55,368 nucleotides of DNA, taken from positions 1 through 55,368 of the forward strand of contig CAZLEE010000003.1 in the NCBI GenBank assembly GCA_964558455.1. The letters run 5' to 3'. The notes below the pieces were generated by a model that did not search any database, was not told the origin of the DNA, and saw only the letters and a list, made by a program, of their open reading frames with translations. Origin of the DNA: DASRLE01 sp964558455 (lineage in GTDB: Bacteria; Verrucomicrobiota; Verrucomicrobiia; Limisphaerales; Palsa-1400). Both the position numbers and the translations under genes were made by a program. Below, one piece after another: positions 8,814-18,400 of the stretch (within the stretch, counting starts at the first letter, position 1; each line of letters begins with the position of its first letter).

Positions 8814-9036
8814 GAGCCAGCGACGACACCTCGAACGTCGTAAGAATCGCCCGACCCTTTGTTGCCAAGGGAAATTCGGAGAGATAAAGTTCCGTCGCTT
8901 CTTTCAAATTGGCCAGAGCCTCCTCGAACGTCTTGCCTTGGGTAGTCGTTCCCGTTTCGGGATTGTGCGCCACAAGCCAGTCACTATCCGCATCGGGGTA
9001 AATGACGGCGGTAAAACTGAGGGTTTTCTTTCGCAT
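8806..9036 (-). CDS. hicB: HicB-type antitoxin
   Basis: 76 residues starting at MRKKTLSFTAVIYPD. The segment DSDWLVAHNPETGTTTQGKTFEEALANLKEATELYL is the HicB partial RNase H-like fold (pattern GxxxxGxTxEEAxxNxxEA). No C-terminal DNA-binding HTH or RHH domain is evident, so it is a short HicB. The upstream in-frame extension is ignored because homology begins at 9036. It overlaps hicA and lies 2 bases after the stop of the DUF2281-like gene, so all three are one transcript. Confidence 0.85.
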   Translation of the reverse strand: MRKKTLSFTAVIYPDADSDWLVAHNPETGTTTQGKTFEEALANLKEATELYLSEFPLATKGRAILTTFEVSSLAHA

Positions 9037-9038
9037 CG

Positions 9039-9239
9039 TTATGTTTTCCACGCTTGGTAAACTGCGTCTTCCGGCGAATACCGACAGGCAAGCCGCGACG
9101 CTGAAAACAGGCTCCACTCTTTGTCCTCTTTCTGGGCGGCGCGGCGGCTCAAAAGAAAATCAACGCAATACAACGCTTCTGCCTGGAGATTTTCCGGCAA
9201 ATGCTTCGCCTTCTCAAAAAGCATTTCAGCGGTGCCCAT
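9039..9239 (-). CDS. DUF2281-like small protein, first gene of the hicBA module
   Basis: 66 residues from the ATG at 9239 (a TTG at 9263 is possible). MGTAEMLFEKAKHLPENLQA..ALYCVDFLLSRR and EDKEWSLFS match the usual DUF2281 layout: an N-terminal helix pair with LPE.LQ.E.L.FV.FL, then EWS.FS. Such proteins often lie beside toxin genes and are viewed as antitoxin-like or as regulators. Its stop is 2 bases before hicB. The role in the module is inferred from position. Confidence 0.6.
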   Translation of the reverse strand: MGTAEMLFEKAKHLPENLQAEALYCVDFLLSRRAAQKEDKEWSLFSASRLACRYSPEDAVYQAWKT

Positions 9240-9465
9240 TTCTGCCGCTATGATGGCCCGCAAATGAGTTTAAATCAAGCGCGGATGCGCCTTTCGGAAA
9301 AACGCCCTGTGCATGTCGGAGTAAACTGAAACATGAACATCAGTGATGAACCACACAGAGGCTCCCATGCGGTCGCTTTCCCATTCAGATTTCAGTTGTT
9401 GAAAAAACTGAACCAAGCTGCCTCAATCGTGAGAATCAATGATAAGCTTGCTTACTGTGAAATTG

Positions 9466-11109
9466 ATGAAAAACGCGCTCCAGGTCGGGTCTGCGTGGTG
9501 GCTCGTGGCCGGCATCGCCTGCGGTGATCCGGCGCAAGACCGTTTGCAAGCCGGGTCCATCGCCACGAATCTTGGCTTTCTGGACGCGGGCATCGCTGAA
9601 TTTGGCAAAGCCATCGATTTGAAACCGGGCTTTATCGAAGCTTATCGGGATCGCGGACGCGCTCTGCTCTCCAAAGGGAATTTTGACGGCGCGCTGGCCG
9701 ATTACACCAAAGTCATCGAGTTGCAACCCGATTCGGCGGAAAATTACCGCGCCCGCGCCGAAGTCAAATATGCCAAATATGACCTGGACGGCGCGCTGGC
9801 CGATTACACCACGGCCGTGAAAATCGACCCGGATTTTGCCGACGCCTACGCCAATCGCAGTCTGGTATGGATACGCAAAAACGATTTGGACGAGGCTCTG
9901 TCCGATTGCAACAAAGCCATCGAACTCAAGCCTGATTTGGCCGTGGCTTACAACAATCGCGGAAGAATCAAAACCATCAAAGGCGATTTAGAACCAGCCA
10001 TGGCTGACTTCAACAAAGCCATAGAGCTGAACCCCGCCTTGGCCCCGGCCTACAGCGGCCGTGGCACGGCGAAGACAAGCCAGGGCGATTTGGACGGAGC
10101 GCTCACCGACTTCAACAAAGCCATCGAACTGGACTCCGGGCTGGCCGAGGCCTACGCCGGGCGGGGCTCCGTCAAGGTGGCCCGGCGAGATCTGGACGGA
10201 GCGCTCACCGACTTCGACCAGGCGATCAAACTCAACCCCGATTTGCCTGAAGCCCATAGCAACCGCGCCATGCTGCGGACAATCAAGGGCGATTGGGCCA
10301 AAGCCCTGGCGGATTGCGATCAAGCCATCGAACTCAAGCCCGACATGGGCGAAACCTACATCATTCGCGGTGGAATCAAGCTGGCTCAAAAAGATTCAAC
10401 CGGCGCGCTGGCCGACTATAACAGAGCCATCGCCCTAAAACCCAGCCTCGCCCCCGCCTACATCTATCGCGGACGCTTGAAACAAACCAACGGCGACTTA
10501 TACGGCGCAATATCCGATTTCAGCCAGGCCATCGTGCTCCACACGGATTTGGCGGAAGCCTATCGCGGCCGGCTTGAAGCCCGCGAAGCCCAGGGAGACG
10601 TCGAAGGGGCGCTGGCGGATTGCGGCAGGCTCATTGCCCTGAATCCAAAAGACGCGGCGGCCTATGATTCCCACGCTGATTTGTTTTACGATCTGGGCGA
10701 CTGGACCAACGCCCTGGCTGACTACGACAAGGCCTCCGGCCTGGATGCGCAACCACGGGATCATGCCCGTTTCCGCGCCTGTTTGATTGACATTAGATTG
10801 GGCCGCGCGGCGGCGGCGAAGGCTGAATTGCGGCCCTGGCTGGCCGGTCACAAGGCGGGCCAACCGGATGATTGGCCGTCGCAAATCGCCCTTTATCTGG
10901 CGGGACAATCAACCGAATCCGCTCTCTTCCAAGCGGCGGCAGGCGAGGCGCAACAGTGCCAGGCCTGTTTTTACGCCGCCTCCAAACGAATCCTTGCGGG
11001 CGACAAAGCCGCCGCCGCCGGCTTGTTCGGGAAATGTCTGGCCACAGGCGCAAAAAACTCCCCCGACTGCCGGAGCGCGTCGGCGGCGTTGAAATTGCTA
11101 AATGATTAG
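9466..11109 (+). CDS. Tetratricopeptide-repeat protein with signal peptide
   Basis: 547 residues from the ATG at 9466. The start MKNALQVGSAWWLVAGIACG looks like a signal peptide, although an ATG 27 bases upstream is in frame. About twelve 34-residue TPR units follow, with pattern GDLDGAL.DY.KAIEL.PD.AEAY..RG. Some units are nearly identical at DNA level (around 10090 and 10192, 102 bases apart), indicating recent duplication. It is probably a periplasmic protein-interaction scaffold with no enzymatic part. Its TAG overlaps the TAA of the convergent porin gene by 4 bases. Confidence 0.85.
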   Translation: MKNALQVGSAWWLVAGIACGDPAQDRLQAGSIATNLGFLDAGIAEFGKAIDLKPGFIEAYRDRGRALLSKGNFDGALADYTKVIELQPDSAENYRARAEVKYAKYDLDGALADYTTAVKIDPDFADAYANRSLVWIRKNDLDEALSDCNKAIELKPDLAVAYNNRGRIKTIKGDLEPAMADFNKAIELNPALAPAYSGRGTAKTSQGDLDGALTDFNKAIELDSGLAEAYAGRGSVKVARRDLDGALTDFDQAIKLNPDLPEAHSNRAMLRTIKGDWAKALADCDQAIELKPDMGETYIIRGGIKLAQKDSTGALADYNRAIALKPSLAPAYIYRGRLKQTNGDLYGAISDFSQAIVLHTDLAEAYRGRLEAREAQGDVEGALADCGRLIALNPKDAAAYDSHADLFYDLGDWTNALADYDKASGLDAQPRDHARFRACLIDIRLGRAAAAKAELRPWLAGHKAGQPDDWPSQIALYLAGQSTESALFQAAAGEAQQCQACFYAASKRILAGDKAAAAGLFGKCLATGAKNSPDCRSASAALKLLND

Positions 11110-12752
11110 AGCTTGAGGGCCAGGTCCAGTTGCAACAACTGGTATTGATCCACCGGATTGACCTGCGGAACATCCAGATTGCTGCCGCCGGTGCCAAGCT
11201 TTTTGTCGATGCGCGAGGCGTATCCGTAGCGCACCGTCCCCACCAGGTTGTCGGTGAATCCGTAGGCGAAAGCGAGATAGACTCCCTGCATGTTTTCGCG
11301 GCCTTCAAAGAAATCGGAGTCAATCAAATTTGGATCCAGGGAGTATTGTTCGACATGCTGCCAATAAAAACGCGTTTCCCATGCGCCCCGTTTGATGGCC
11401 GAGCCGTAGGCCTGCCCCAACTCTTCGCTGTTGCCGACCGCGAAGCCGGCCTGGTAGGCCTTGTTCTGGTTCTTTTGCAGCGGAATGGTCATGGGCGTGG
11501 CGTAAATGTTTGGATTGGCCGCCGCCGCCACCGCCGCTTCCGCCCGCTGCTCCCCGTCAAGATTCTCGGCAAAGTCGCCAAAGATTTTGACGTGCTGCCC
11601 CCACAGCTTGAAATTGAATTCAGCCGGAAACTCCATCACAAGCAGATCGTTGACTCCGGTTTGATTGTAGTAAAAACCGTCGGCCGCTCCACCGGGATAC
11701 CCGCTGGCCCCCGCGTCGGGATAACCGGGAACCACGCCGCCCGCGCCCTCCCCCACGTAGTCGTCGGAGAAACCCGGCGTGCCCTGCAAAGGACCATTGG
11801 TCGGAGTAACGGAACCGTGGCCGAGGTAATTGTAAAGCGTCCCGCCGACTTTGAACGACATGTCCTTCGATAGTTTATAATTCACGCCGCCCTGCATTGC
11901 CATGAGGAAGGGAGGGTTAGCATTGTGACCGGGATCGGTGCTCGAAAAAAGAAACGGCGTCGAGGTGGTGGGATTGACATCCTCATAAATAAACTGGCCG
12001 AATGTGGCGAAAAATTGGGCCGGACCAATGTCATACTTGAACCGTTCCGCCGCGCCTTCCGGATTCAGGTCGGAGTCCCACACCATGGGAGTGGTGAAAA
12101 GCGGATTGGCCATCTTTCCCAAGGTGAGATCCACATCCTCATTCGGCTTCCAGCCAAGGTAAATCTGGCCCAGATTGATCCCGGACGTGCTTTTGCCGAA
12201 AGGCCCCTGATAAGGAGCGCCGCTGCTGGAACTGGCAAAAGTCACCCACGGAGAACGCGGATTGGACGACGTCTCCAATCTGAGTCCATAGTAAACGTCC
12301 CCCTCCGCATCCCCGCGCAAGCCGAGTCGCAAAGCATAACGGTAGCGATCCAGGTTGACGGCTCCGTTGTCAGGCGTGCGCACTTGGCGATTCTCATAGC
12401 GCAGACGGATATCCCCGAACAGTTCCATGTTTTTGATCCCGTCGCCTATTTTCCATTTGGTGTAGGAGTTGGTGCTGAAATTCGTTTTAAGACGGTCCGA
12501 CTCCGCCATCACTTGTTCCGCCTCGCTTTGAGTGACAAAGCCTTTTTTGACCAGCAGATCCAGCAATAGCGCGTTGTCGTTATTGTTACTCTTGTTGCCA
12601 CTGCTCGCGCTGTTGGTGGTTTGGCCATGGCAAACACCGGGAATGACATGGAGGCCGGCGAGACACAACATCGCGCCGAGGGAAAAAGGCGCGGGAAAAC
12701 CGCGCAGCTTGCTTGCCAGCGCGGTCAAAAAAGGTCGGGCGGAACTAAACAT
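11106..12752 (-). CDS. OprO/OprP-like outer-membrane porin
   Basis: 548 residues. After an N-terminal signal region (SLGAMLCLAGLHVIPGVCHG) comes an Asn-rich linker and a short helix, LLDLLVKKGFVTQSEAEQVMAE, the usual periplasmic head of putative porins. Alternating beta strands follow (ELFGDIRLRYENRQ, RYRYALRLGLRG, YYGLRLETS), ending LLQLDLALKL with a hydrophobic penultimate segment. This matches the phosphate-selective porin O/P group or 'putative porin' family, though ion selectivity cannot be read from the sequence. A Pho-box-like array lies 35-75 bases before the start. Downstream neighbours on the other strand are unrelated. Confidence 0.75.
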   Translation of the reverse strand: MFSSARPFLTALASKLRGFPAPFSLGAMLCLAGLHVIPGVCHGQTTNSASSGNKSNNNDNALLLDLLVKKGFVTQSEAEQVMAESDRLKTNFSTNSYTKWKIGDGIKNMELFGDIRLRYENRQVRTPDNGAVNLDRYRYALRLGLRGDAEGDVYYGLRLETSSNPRSPWVTFASSSSGAPYQGPFGKSTSGINLGQIYLGWKPNEDVDLTLGKMANPLFTTPMVWDSDLNPEGAAERFKYDIGPAQFFATFGQFIYEDVNPTTSTPFLFSSTDPGHNANPPFLMAMQGGVNYKLSKDMSFKVGGTLYNYLGHGSVTPTNGPLQGTPGFSDDYVGEGAGGVVPGYPDAGASGYPGGAADGFYYNQTGVNDLLVMEFPAEFNFKLWGQHVKIFGDFAENLDGEQRAEAAVAAAANPNIYATPMTIPLQKNQNKAYQAGFAVGNSEELGQAYGSAIKRGAWETRFYWQHVEQYSLDPNLIDSDFFEGRENMQGVYLAFAYGFTDNLVGTVRYGYASRIDKKLGTGGSNLDVPQVNPVDQYQLLQLDLALKL

Positions 12753-12786
12753 GGCGCAGATGCTAAAGTTGGATTGAGTCAGAAAA

Positions 12787-12827
12787 GAGACGGGAATGTT
12801 ACAAACGTGTGACGTTTATAATGTCAG
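12787..12827 (-). promoter_or_regulatory. Pho-box-like 11-base repeat array upstream of the porin gene
   Basis: On the minus strand, half-sites GTCACAC (starting at 12813), GTAACAT (12802) and GTCTCTT (12791) are spaced exactly 11 bases apart, as in PhoB boxes. CTGACAT lies just upstream, at 12827-12821. GTAACAT recurs in the same setting before the AraC gene and before exbB. Confidence 0.45.
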
Positions 12828-12831
12828 CAAA

Positions 12832-12872
12832 AGGGCGGACCTGGGCTGAGGAACTCCAGCAAGGGCCGCCCT
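12832..12872. terminator. Weak inverted repeat downstream of the 12904-13935 gene
   Basis: AGGGCGG (12832-12838) pairs with CCGCCCT (12866-12872) around a long loop, 32 bases past the minus-strand stop at 12904. There is no T run. Confidence 0.25.
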
Positions 12873-12903
12873 GTGTGGGTTGGTGTGGATTGTCCGATGG
12901 TTT

Positions 12904-13935
12904 TTAATGCACACTCACGCCGTAGAAGGTTCCGGCGCCGCTGGTCGGACGCGTGAATGTCTGGATTGATCCGTTGCCAATGATGTTCGTGCCAACCGTG
13001 GGCCACTGCGAAACCGGCGCGGTCAACCCGGCCTGGTTCGTATAGTGGAGCGAGTAGGTTCCGTTCGCGGTCGATTGGAACGAAATGAGCGCGTTGCCAT
13101 TGCCGTCCGCGCCAACGCCCAATGTGGGCGACGGATAGACCACCGCCTGCTGCTGCGCATAGAACGTCATTGAGCCGTTCGAATCGAATTCAAAGTAGCC
13201 CAAGTAAGTCCCCGCGCCGCTGCCGGGCTGGAGTTCATAGAAGTCGGAACGCGAAACCTCGCCGCCCAAGCCAAAGGTCGAGTCCGTGGTGTTCTCCACG
13301 TCGCTTTGGGAGCCGTTGCCTCCGAAGGTGCCAAGGAAGTTCCCCAGCGCGCCCAAAGAGCCGCCGGCGTTGTCCCCGTTGCCCGCCGGTATGGCCAGGG
13401 CGGTGGGCGTATTGGTGACAGAGTCCCTGGAGTTTGCCTGCGCCCAAGTCAGCGCATTGTTCAATATGGCCACAATGTGCGAATCCGGCTGGCCTTGGGT
13501 GAAGGTGCTTTGTTGCAGCCACGGAGCCGCCGGTGTGCCCGGATTCGAACGAGGATCGGTCAGCCACAGCGTCCGGGTGGGTTTGCTGGCGCTGCCGTTG
13601 TCGCCCGCATTGGGCACGCAGCCAGCCACAGACCAACTCATGTCGCTGAGACTGTCAAACAAGGTCCCCAATTGCGCGGTCGCGCTGTAGGCGGTGATTG
13701 GAATCGATGTGCCGGCGGCCGCGCCGTAATAGATCGACGACTGGCCAATATCGACTTCAAACACAACCGTTCCGACGGATCCCACGCCATCGAAGCCCGT
13801 CTTGCGGAAGGTGAGAATCAGATCGCGGTTGGTGTCGGTGAATGAGGGGACGGCTGCCTGGGCGCTCTGCACCAGTGCGCACGCCCCCGCCACGGAGAAC
13901 AGAATGCCTGTCATCCCAAGTAAGTTAAATTTCAT
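12904..13935 (-). CDS. Secreted protein of unknown function
   Basis: 343 residues with signal peptide (MKFNLLGMTGILFSVAGACA..SAQA). The mature part begins with FTDTNRDLILTFRKTG, a Verrucomicrobia-type exported beta-rich opening. It is rich in Gly, Ser, Thr and Asn, and near the C-terminus has a segment NALISFQSTANGTYSLHYTN typical of short immunoglobulin-like or PEP-CTERM-associated beta domains. There is no PEP-CTERM tail or catalytic motif. It is 76 bases downstream of the PstS-like gene on the same strand and probably co-regulated with it, although a hairpin lies between them. Function unknown. Confidence 0.65.
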   Translation of the reverse strand: MKFNLLGMTGILFSVAGACALVQSAQAAVPSFTDTNRDLILTFRKTGFDGVGSVGTVVFEVDIGQSSIYYGAAAGTSIPITAYSATAQLGTLFDSLSDMSWSVAGCVPNAGDNGSASKPTRTLWLTDPRSNPGTPAAPWLQQSTFTQGQPDSHIVAILNNALTWAQANSRDSVTNTPTALAIPAGNGDNAGGSLGALGNFLGTFGGNGSQSDVENTTDSTFGLGGEVSRSDFYELQPGSGAGTYLGYFEFDSNGSMTFYAQQQAVVYPSPTLGVGADGNGNALISFQSTANGTYSLHYTNQAGLTAPVSQWPTVGTNIIGNGSIQTFTRPTSGAGTFYGVSVH

Positions 13936-13972
13936 ATAATTGATCGGCTTTAAGAAAATTCAGTTGGATAAT

Positions 13973-13996
13973 CCCGGTTCCAAAAAACGAACCGGG
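13973..13996 (-). terminator. Hairpin between the PstS-like gene and the next secreted-protein gene
   Basis: CCCGGTTC (13973-13980) and GAACCGGG (13989-13996) form a perfect 8-base stem with an 8-base loop that is T-rich on the minus strand. It lies 15 bases past the stop of the PstS-like gene. Confidence 0.45.
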
Positions 13997-14011
13997 CCGT
14001 CAAGTTGCGAC

Positions 14012-15199
14012 TCACTTGGGAGTCACAGGTCCGCCTTCTTGCGACCGGGTGACGGTCATGGAAGAGAGCGACTCGCCGTATGAGGTCAGAGTTTCGTCCG
14101 CGATCTGGCTGGCCAGCAGATTGGCCACTTTCTGGCCATTGCCGCTATAGGTGGGCAGGTAATCCAGTTGTTCATAGGTCCAATAGGTGTACTGGCCGTT
14201 CTCAGCGGCAGCATGGCTGTAAGGAACCCCGTTGTAGCTCATGGGAGTCGCACCCAACCCGGACGCGGTGGCGCCGTCGGAAAGGCCCAGATACCCCACG
14301 AGAATATAGGGGGAGCTTTGTCCAAGAGCCGTGGCCAAGTCGCCGCCGCTGGAGTAGCCGGCGTCGCCGACCGGGAAACTGATATTATCCACCGTCTCAG
14401 CCGGCCAGTTTGTCAAGCCGGTGATGGCGCTGGCGTTGTTTTTGTTGACTTGGCCGGAACCGTTGATCGGCTCGTATTGCAACACCACCGCAGGGGTGAG
14501 GGCAGAAACGAAGGTTTGCACGCCTGTTTCCAGGAAAGCGGTTTTACGGGTGCCGGAATCGGGGTCGCGACCGGTGGCATAGACAAGGGTCGTATCAGCA
14601 GGATTGCCGCTGAACATGGAAAGCGGCAGCGAGCCGTTATTCCACAATGCCTGGGCCAGCAACGGCGTCATGTTCGTCAATGAGGCGGGAGCGCCCGCAT
14701 TTTTGAAGAATTCAAAACTGACCGCGCCGACGGTTGTGGCCGTCAAGACAGGTGTGGGATATTGCGAAGTGGCCTGGAAGCCGTCAGCCATGCAAACTTC
14801 GGGGATGACCGGCGGGTCATAAGCCGCCGGAGCGTTCGGAGTTCCGCCGGCGCTTTGAGTGGTGGTGTTGGTCAGGAAAGTGCTCACGGTGGAAGGATAG
14901 GCTTGTGACACCGTCTCAATGCCGGCAAGCGAACCGGACCAGGAGGTCTTGATGATAACCGAAAGGTTATTGGTCAAAGCCGTGCCGGTGAAAATGGCCT
15001 GACTGGCGCCGGTCAGCGACGTGCCCGAATAAGCGTAGGTGTAGTTGGTGAGAATATGGGTAAGGGCCGTGTGAACCGCGCCGCGAAAGGCAGTGGAGCC
15101 GGTGATGTGGATTACGGTTTGTGCCGAAGCCACGCCTGCCGTCAAAAGGGCGAGCAAGCCTGCGATGAGGATTTTTGGTGCTTTCATGTGTTTTTTCAA
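14012..15199 (-). CDS. PstS-like periplasmic substrate-binding protein
   Basis: 395 residues with signal peptide (APKILIAGLLALLTAGVASA). The mature start, VIHITGSTAFRGAVHTALTHIL, matches the beginning of phosphate-binding PstS proteins (GSTA followed by a helix). The segment YATGRDPDSGTRKTAFLE matches the PstS loop with R, D and SGTR that contacts phosphate. The protein is longer and more Ser/Thr/Gly-rich than classical PstS (about 320-350 residues), and no pstCAB genes are present in the window. It may deliver or sense phosphate, or be a surface phosphate binder. The second Met (15187) is an alternative start. Confidence 0.6.
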   Translation of the reverse strand: MKKHMKAPKILIAGLLALLTAGVASAQTVIHITGSTAFRGAVHTALTHILTNYTYAYSGTSLTGASQAIFTGTALTNNLSVIIKTSWSGSLAGIETVSQAYPSTVSTFLTNTTTQSAGGTPNAPAAYDPPVIPEVCMADGFQATSQYPTPVLTATTVGAVSFEFFKNAGAPASLTNMTPLLAQALWNNGSLPLSMFSGNPADTTLVYATGRDPDSGTRKTAFLETGVQTFVSALTPAVVLQYEPINGSGQVNKNNASAITGLTNWPAETVDNISFPVGDAGYSSGGDLATALGQSSPYILVGYLGLSDGATASGLGATPMSYNGVPYSHAAAENGQYTYWTYEQLDYLPTYSGNGQKVANLLASQIADETLTSYGESLSSMTVTRSQEGGPVTPK

Positions 15200-15448
15200 A
15201 TACCGGAATTCGTTATGTTAGCTACTAACTCACACTTCTGTGAGCGGTTAGACATTACTAAAGCCCACTCACTTCCGCCTCCGGTTTCAGGACACGTTCA
15301 TGCTCGATTGGGACGCGATCCGCAACGCATACAACTCACTGGTTTACAATCTGTTATAATACTTGCTAACAATATGACTGTCTGGAAAGACGCCGTTGTT
15401 GCAGGAACGTAACTTGGTGGAAATAGAATCGTGTCCAAACCCCGGCGG

Positions 15449-18400
15449 TCAGGGCTTGGACGGCAGCAAGACTGTGACTCGTCCGGTGTATTTGGCCAAC
15501 AACGGGCGGGCGCGGGCGTGTTTCAAATCTTCCTCATCCGCAGTGGCGGTGGGTTGGTCGGAGGTTTCGGTTTTCTGCGAACTCGCTTCCGCCGCCGCCG
15601 ATGTCTGGCTGCCCGCCTCGGCCGAGGCGCTCGAAGCCAGGGCGGAAGTGGCGCCGCCCCCGGAGACGTTCTGGGAAAGCGCGACCCCATCAAACTTGCC
15701 GCCGCCAATATTGATTCCCCCGCCGGCGATGGCGATTCCCGAGATGGTGCCATTGGCGCTCAGGTTGGCCGTCCCGCCAGCCAGGGCCGTCACATCGATG
15801 GTGTCGCCGTGAATGGTCGAGTTGCCGCTGGAAATGAACAGCCCGTTGATTTTTCCCGAAGCTTGCGCGTTAACATTGATGGCGATGATGCCGGTGTCGC
15901 CCGCATCAATGTTGCCGGTGTAAACAACGGCGCCCGTTTGCGGGTTCACCGTGCCGGCAGTCAGGTTCACCGCCGGTTGGAGGGATGTGTTTCCATTCTC
16001 AGGTTCTTGCGTGATGCCGCCGAGACCGGCCAAAATGTTTCCCTGCGGCGCGTCCACCGTGATGTTGCCGACCTGCAAATTGTGGCTGGCGTCAGGCAAA
16101 GTCGTGGCCAGAATGCCGCTGCCGGCAATGGGTTGTTGCGGCGTCGTCACCGCGCCGGTGACGGGATTGACAATTACTTCGTTAACCAGAACCTCGGTCA
16201 GATTTCCCGTTCCGGCATTGACGTCGCCGTTCAGGGATTCGACGAAAATGTTGCCGCCGTCAAAGGCCGCAATGCGCGAGCCATCAACGTTGACATCCCC
16301 GGCGGCTATGACGCTGATGTCGCTTTTGGCGGATGTCCAAATCCCGTTGGCCGCATCTGGCGCTTGGAATGGCAGGCCGGCCAGACCGGCATTAACCTCG
16401 CCTCCCGCATAGATGTTAATGTTGCCGCCAAATAAAGAGCTGATCTGCGAAGCGAACATGTCGAGATCGCCAGTCAAATCAATATTAATGGTCGCGCCCG
16501 GCGCGGCGATTTTGGCCAGCGCGGGGTTGTTCTGAGGCCCAACCGAACTGATGCCTTGCGCTGCCGCGCCCAGATTGATCGACTGCGCCGTGATGTTCAA
16601 CGCTCCCGGACCGCCAATAACCAAACCCTGCGGCGCGCCGGAAGGGTTGACCGAATTTTGGCTGGCGGTATAAAGCGCCTCTACGGCCTGGTAAAGCGGC
16701 TCAGTGCTCCCCGTGGCGGCGGCGAATGTGACCGGCACGGTGACGTAGTTGCCATGGGAATCAAGAATCACCTGGCCGCCCGCAGTGTAGGTTTTTTCCT
16801 GCAGTGTTCCCAAAAGCAAGGCTTCGGTGCCCGCATCCATTGTCCCGTAATAGCCCAATTGATGCGTGCTCGGAATATAGAAAAAATCCAGGCTCGGGAA
16901 CAGCGCCCCGGCGGCAGACGAATTGGGACCGGACCCGGGCACAACCGCATTTTCCAAAAGCTCAAGGTAGTCATCTGTGGCCCCCGGATACAACGCCGGA
17001 GGCAAAGTCAGGGGCGCGCTCAGAGTGACAAAGGAATAAGTATTCGGCTCCGTTATACTTCCCGCCACGTGAAAGAAAGATGTGTTTCCTTTCTGCAAAT
17101 TCTGCCCGGTGAAGCTGACGTCATTCATATTGCCGCCCACTGTCACTTCCGTTTCCTTGGGCGTGACGAGAGTCGTATTATCGAAATCCCCGGCAATATT
17201 CAGGACAACTGGCTGGGTATTGTTCAATTGCACGGGGACTGGGGCATGTTCGTTGATAAAATCCGTGGCCGTGCCGGCCCCCGACCCGATCCATTGTGTG
17301 AAACCGCTGTCTGACATGGCCAGCGTAAATCCATTGCCGTTGAAACTGCCCGGAGGAGGCGTTCCAAAGGGGTTCGCCGGAGTTCCCGCCGGAACGGTTG
17401 TATTGATGGTCAACTCGCCCTCTGCCGACGGGAATAAAATGACATTGGCGTTCAATGTCACGCCGCCCGGCCCGGCATTGATCGTCAGGGTGGGCGGATA
17501 AATGCTAGGCAACGTGGATTGACCGCTATAACGCGGAAGGTTTTCCCCCAGCAAGTCCACCCCGTCGCCCGCATTCAGCGTGACGGTGTCATCTGGATCG
17601 TAGTTGAACACGTTGGGCGGCGTCCGGACTCCGGCGCTAATAAGCGTTCCCTGGCCGTTGAGGGTGCCATTGGGATTGCGCACTTCTTGGAGACAAATAT
17701 TGCCGTCAGGGGCATTGACCACCCAACTGCCCGTCACGAGACTCAACGCCAAATAATCATTGACCGCGGCGGCCGAACCGGCGTTGCCGGTTTGCGCCGT
17801 GATTGTGCTCGGCGCGATCACTCCATTCACCACGCTGTCCGCCGCGACATAATGACCGTAAACGCTCCCGCCCGCCGTGACTGTCACCACCCCAGGCTCC
17901 GGCCCAAACGCGCCCGAACCCGCATCCGAGGAGCCTGTGGTGCTGGGCACAAAGCTGGTCACGTTGCCGCCGGCGGTAATCGTGACATTGCCGCCCGCGC
18001 CGGTGCTGATGCCGCCCAATAGCGCGGAAACTCCGCCTAAATTAAAATTATAACCGTTGGCGTTTTGGCCCGCATTCACGTTGCCCTGAACTGCGTTCAC
18101 ATCAATGTTACCTCCGCCCATGGTGCGGATCGCGCCCGTGCCCACCGTGACCGAACCGGCGGCGGTGACGTCGATATCCCCGTTCATGGTTTGCAACACG
18201 CCCCCGCCCGAAAGTGTCACCGAACCCGTGCCTGTTGTGTTGACACTCGTCGGAGTGGCAAAGGTGGCCCCCGCGACCAGGTCAAGGGTCCAATCCTGGC
18301 CGGCCGTGATGCCGGTGCCGGATGTGATGTTGCCGCCCGCCTGCATGGTCAGCGACGTCGGGGTCGCGCTGTCGGCCAGATTCAGGCTCCCCACGGATAT

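Noticed and set aside
12904..13935. PEP-CTERM signal in the secreted protein
   Set aside because: The C-terminus (GAGTFYGVSVH) lacks PEP, the hydrophobic helix and the basic end.
15355..15360. Perfect TATAAT on the plus strand
   Set aside because: No fitting -35 at 17 bases, and the plus strand downstream is antisense to tpsA; the region belongs to minus-strand genes.
15200..15448. Possible Pho-box half-sites before the PstS-like gene
   Set aside because: GTCAT and CTAACAT occur, but not at 11-base spacing, so I do not claim a site here.
15431..16435. 334-codon plus-strand ORF over the tpsA end
   Set aside because: Antisense shadow of the repeat-rich TpsA; no homology pattern.
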